Positions 61,801 to 64,000 of a DNA stretch of 64,000 bases are shown here, piece by piece. Within the stretch, counting starts at the first letter, position 1. Every line of letters starts with the position of its first letter. The notes under the pieces are model-generated. The model saw only the letters and a program-made list of their open reading frames with translations, made no database searches and had not been told where the DNA came from. The DNA is from Ciona intestinalis (lineage: Eukaryota > Chordata > Ascidiacea > Phlebobranchia > Cionidae). Both the position numbers and the translations under genes were made by a program. The DNA is taken from the NCBI RefSeq assembly GCF_000224145.3, contig NC_020166.2, positions 5,896,927-5,960,926 of the forward strand. The letters run 5' to 3'.

Positions 61801-63790
61801 TCTTGCGAAAGAAACAAGACTACGGTAAATACAAATGATCTAGACCGCTCGGTTTTATTAATGGATATAATGGGTACATGAGTGACACATTATGTCGTAT
61901 ATAAACCTTGTGTAAATATAGGTGTTGGATCGACTCCCGCTGAGAGGATGTACTATGACCTTGCTAGTACCACAGGGGGGGCGATTAGTTTAACTGACAA
62001 ACCTACAAGTCCGGAACATTTATTGGAATTCCTGGAACAGGAAGTTACTCTCGGTAAATTTAATCCGTAGTTCGTTAATGCATTATTTTATAACATTTTT
62101 GAGGAAATGTAATAAAATTGTTAATATTTTACAGGTTACTGTCCAACCACGGAACTTGCAGGTCCACCACCTTTTGGGTATACCAACATACACGACGTAA
62201 GTCATACAAACAAAGAACTGTATTAATTTCATAACATTAAATTTACATGTAGTGCAACGTCACTAATTCTTGTTGGGACCATAGTGTGAGAAAATGTTAT
62301 TGTCCAAGTACATCTAAATGTTCCAAAGACCCAATCACAGCTTCAACGACAACAGTTGAAACACACGACCGTAAGTCAGACTTTTTGAGTAAAATTTTAC
62401 CGATATTTAAGCTTGTTTAAATTTGCTTTGTCAGCTCATTTAAGTGCAACTACCACTGCAATACCGCCAGCCACACACAGTTCGTCCACAACGACAACTT
62501 CACGACTATCAACAACCCCAATTATACCAACAACAACAACAATAACCACTTCCACGACTTCGCAAAAACCGGCAGGTATCTATTACATTAAACATTATTT
62601 TTGCAATACTGTATTCAAACTCGACTTTTAACCATCACACACCATTGTTTTATTCACGCAGCTCCAACGTATGTTGGTTTTGTATTGGACGATACTGTTT
62701 CGATGAACAATGAAATAGAAGCAGTAAAGAAATGGATTACTGACTGCACGTACAACAACATGTACACCACATGCGGAAACGCACCGAGCGGTGGTTGGGT
62801 TCTAACGACGTTCAACGACCCAAGTATGTATAATTTGTTTTTAGTATGGTGGGGTAAGATGAGACATGTTTTTAATCTCGTTTCTTGTCGCATACTTAAT
62901 TGGTAGTAAATACATTATTTACGTTGCTAAACTACTTTAAAGGAACGTTATTAAAACAATCAAGAAATATAAGGTAAATGTGCCAATGGTGTTCCATCTT
63001 ATCCCACTATAACCTTATATAAAGCTAACATTAAACGTATCCCTTTGTAGCCCTTGGCGCGACTACTGGACCCACAACAGATGTCAATCATATCATTTCA
63101 GTCCTTGACAAAGTCCAAGTACATGGCGGTGGGGATTGTCCCGAATTAAGCATGTCTGGCATTAAGGTGATTTATTCATTCCAAGCAGCTTGGTGAAATA
63201 TATACGGTCAAAACTATTTTAGAATGCGCTGAAAGTTATACCAAAGAACAACGGCGGATGCAAAGTTTTCTTTTTCACCGACGCCACTGCAAAAGACGCA
63301 TACTTGTTTTCAAGTACACTAAAAATATTTGAGGAAAATCGTAAGTTTTTTTGCAAAAGTTATTTATCGTAATTAAGAGGGTTTCCTGACAGTTTGCGTG
63401 TTCATACCGATATTAACCGGTTGCTGTCACGAATGCGAAGATCCTTGTGTTTCACAAGACGCGGAATATTGCACAAACTTCGTCACTGACAACCGGGTAC
63501 AGACACCATCACAGCATGCGTCACGTAGCTATGGTAAAAATTTATTGTATTTGCAGTTAATATACAATATACATTGTTTACATATTGGCTGTTTTTTTGA
63601 TTTAATACCTCTCTATAAATTTGTATATAAAAACTTATCGTCATTAAATTCGACATTAATAAACCAGGCAAGCCGGCAGAGAGATTGTACTACGACATGG
63701 CTAGTAGTACAGGTGGTGCAATTTATTTGACCGACAAGCCCAGTGACCCAGACGAGATGCTGGATTTTTTGGAAGAGGAACTAACTCTTG
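55880..63790 (+). CDS. Secreted CBM14 chitin-binding / mucin-repeat / vWA protein (5' part)
   Basis: Large extracellular protein; continues past the window. Exons: 55880-55955, 56022-56111, 56187-56297, 56529-56675, 56759-56890, 57188-57349, 57412-57501, 57978-58085, 58153-58254, [gap], repeat exon from within 58383 to 60207, 60423-60518, 61068-61226, 61322-61437, 61518-61635, 61687-61825, 61922-62053, 62135-62196, 62253-62370, 62435-62575, 62662-62823, 63051-63166, 63223-63340, 63393-63533, 63668-63790. The ATG at 55880 gives a signal peptide (MAVYELRVLLCFGIILFQIE). Most introns are phase 1. Frame is kept at all joins except within the repeat and at 61825 (one base off). Architecture: CBM14 pair, Thr linker, CBM14 pair, mucin repeat, vWA, Cys-rich, Thr linker, vWA, Cys-rich. 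Probable role: component of a chitin-containing mucus or barrier layer (inference). Confidence 0.85.
56022..56890 (+). other. CBM14 (peritrophin-A) chitin-binding modules 1 and 2
   Basis: Module 1 (exons 56022-56111, 56187-56297): DCYDNG, GECEFYYMCSNG, MSCGEGLAFNPEISNC, NGC, six cysteines. Module 2 (exons 56529-56675, 56759-56890): YYCYDEQGN, GTCDTYYECSYG, RKCVPGLIFNP, MACDYP, PTC. The spacing and the aromatic pair before the third Cys are typical of chitin-binding peritrophin-A domains. Each domain is split by an intron at the same place. The intron between modules 1 and 2 carries MITE copy E. Confidence 0.88.
56318..56487 (-). mobile_element. MITE copy E (intronic, inverted)
   Basis: gttaggttggggaagatgga at the left and gtcctatctaccctcaccct at the right (to 56487); core tccatttagtaaacaaagag and ccatagaccattgttatttg. 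Lies in the intron 56298-56528. Confidence 0.8.
57412..58254 (+). other. CBM14 modules 3 and 4 (module 4 incomplete)
   Basis: Module 3 (57412-57501, 57978-58085) is a close copy of module 1 (PTAIEGECEF, EGLAFNPEI, QNVPGC). Module 4 starts in 58153-58254 (YYCFDKDGN, GSCDTYYQC), a copy of the first half of module 2. Its second half should follow but is missing: the 50-N gap at 58333-58382 takes its place. This shows tandem duplication of a two-module block. Confidence 0.85.
58333..58382. other. Assembly gap (50 N)
   Basis: Fifty N. The round number suggests a gap of nominal size. At least the second half of CBM14 module 4, its flanking introns and the start of the mucin repeat exon should lie here. 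Confidence 0.95.
58383..60207 (+). repeat. Mucin-type Thr/Ser minisatellite, coding, about 34 units
   Basis: Unit of about 54-60 bp encoding TTSTTIPISSTQTTTTDS-like peptides, ideal for O-glycosylation; I count 34 occurrences of the ISST motif. Units differ mainly in the number of ACA triplets. A 377-bp higher-order duplication is visible: the variant junction caacgatgattc occurs at 58698 and 59075 with the same surrounding order. Several units break the reading frame (gatgatt at 58698 and 59075, acctgatt near 59180, a four-A run near 59333, acataact near 59415), so no single frame crosses the array. The Thr frame runs open from about 59665 to the donor at 60207 and joins the next exon in phase. 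Confidence 0.9.
60623..60807 (+). mobile_element. MITE copy G (degenerate)
   Basis: Core motifs ttagcacataataaccaaat, attgaacaatcaacaacggc and ttttgttagataccaaatgg, with decayed ends. In the intron 60519-61067, just before copy H. Confidence 0.65.
60843..61030 (+). mobile_element. MITE copy H (nearly complete)
   Basis: agtactgtggggaaagatgg at the left, tcccatcttaccccacccta at the right (61006-61030), full core; about 188 bp with TA-rich flanks. Best preserved copy besides A. Tandem to copy G in one intron. Confidence 0.85.
61068..62370 (+). other. Hemicentin-like vWA module 1 with Cys-rich tail
   Basis: Exons 61068-61226, 61322-61437, 61518-61635 form the vWA: YVGFVIDDTSSMENEI (metal site D-D-T-S-S), WVLSTFNDP, GPTTDINRIITAL, HGGGDCPELSM and FFFTDATSKD. 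Exons 61687-61825, 61922-62053, 62135-62196 and 62253-62370 give VFIPVLTGCCHECEDPC, PAERMYYDLASTTGGAI and a six-Cys tail. The VxGFVxDxTxSM start, GGGDCPE and the ASTTGG strand are typical of hemicentin / VWA7-type vWA domains. The exon 61687-61825 is one base out of phase with the next. Confidence 0.8.
62435..62575 (+). other. Thr-rich linker exon between vWA modules
   Basis: Encodes a short Thr/Ser/Pro stretch (SSTTTTSRLSTTP and similar), likely O-glycosylated. The same kind of linker exon lies at 57188-57349 and 60423-60518. All have phase-1 borders. Confidence 0.8.
62662..63790 (+). other. Hemicentin-like vWA module 2 with Cys-rich tail (truncated by window end)
   Basis: Exons 62662-62823, 63051-63166, 63223-63340, 63393-63533, 63668-63790. 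It repeats module 1 exon by exon (same lengths for the 116- and 118-nt exons). Metal strand is FVLDDTVSMNNEI (D-D-T-V-S), then HGGGDCPELSMSGIK, FFFTDATAKD, GCCHECEDPC, PAERLYYDMASSTGGAI. The six-Cys exons equivalent to 62135-62370 should follow beyond the window. Confidence 0.85.
62843..63010 (-). mobile_element. MITE copy I (intronic, inverted, diverged)
   Basis: agtatggtggggtaagatga at the left and gtgttccatcttatcccact at the right. The internal part matches the reversed core only weakly (aattggtagtaaatacatta). In the intron 62824-63050, equivalent to the intron 61227-61321 of module 1, which lacks it. Confidence 0.65.
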
Positions 63791-63922
63791 GTAATCACTT
63801 AGTAAACCTACGTCTATCACGCTGCAGGACCTTACTAATGTAGAATAGAGAATAGGAATCTATACGCTACAAGTTACAATGTAAGAACATCTGACATTAC
63901 ACTAATTATCCCAATCATATAT

Positions 63923-64000
63923 AGTGGGGTGGGGAAAGATGGGACACTTTTAGCACATAATATCCAGATATCCTGACCGTGTTTTAAACAATTCACAACG
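63923..64000 (+). mobile_element. MITE copy J (cut by the window end)
   Basis: agtggggtggggaaagatgg, then tttagcacataatatccaga and accgtgttttaaacaattca; same order as copy A, cut at 64000. In the intron after 63790. Confidence 0.85.

Overview
The window is animal genomic DNA, almost certainly from a sea squirt of the genus Ciona (C. intestinalis/robusta type). The evidence is many small introns (58 to about 600 bp), a secreted protein with chitin-binding, mucin-like and von Willebrand A (vWA) parts, a FACIT-type collagen, and a MITE and a tRNA-derived SINE dispersed through introns. No gene was identified by database search. All exon joins below were made by hand from GT/AG (one GC/AG) signals, reading-frame phase and family motifs.

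Layout: (1) 1-11866, + strand: the 3' part of a FACIT-like collagen gene, 32 exons in one uninterrupted 1780-codon frame. It encodes six vWA domains, a thrombospondin-N-terminal-like (TSPN) domain, a short interrupted triple helix and the FACIT cysteine pair. (2) 12590-14933, +: a complete 11-exon secreted M14 metallocarboxypeptidase of 410 aa with B-type (basic residue) specificity. (3) 16797-18769, -: a three-exon P-loop GTPase of 366 aa, resembling the IFI44-like group, with a likely upstream 5'UTR exon. (4) about 19.0-44.2 kb: 25 kb with no recognisable gene, rich in G+C and CpG, and free of the MITE and SINE copies seen elsewhere. (5) 47435-52423, -: two RNA-binding protein genes in tandem, RBM25 then PTBP, each with an intronless coding region. 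(6) 55880-window end, +: a multi-exon secreted protein with a signal peptide, at least four CBM14 chitin-binding modules, a Thr/Ser mucin repeat (about 34 units), and two hemicentin-like vWA modules each with a Cys-rich tail. It is interrupted by a 50-N gap and continues past the window.

The collagen, carboxypeptidase and chitin-binding mucin are all extracellular proteins. PTBP and RBM25 are nuclear splicing regulators whose arrangement looks operon-like: same strand, 804-bp spacer with no AATAAA or ATTAAA, and splice-acceptor-like AG immediately before each ATG. Tunicates do use spliced-leader trans-splicing and operons, so this can be tested.

The points most worth a second look are the alternating intact and degenerate metal-binding (MIDAS) motifs in the vWA array, the CBM14-mucin-vWA architecture with its frame-jumping repeat, the intronless PTBP/RBM25 pair, the 25-kb CpG-rich desert, and a near-perfect 48-nt hairpin at 54063-54110.
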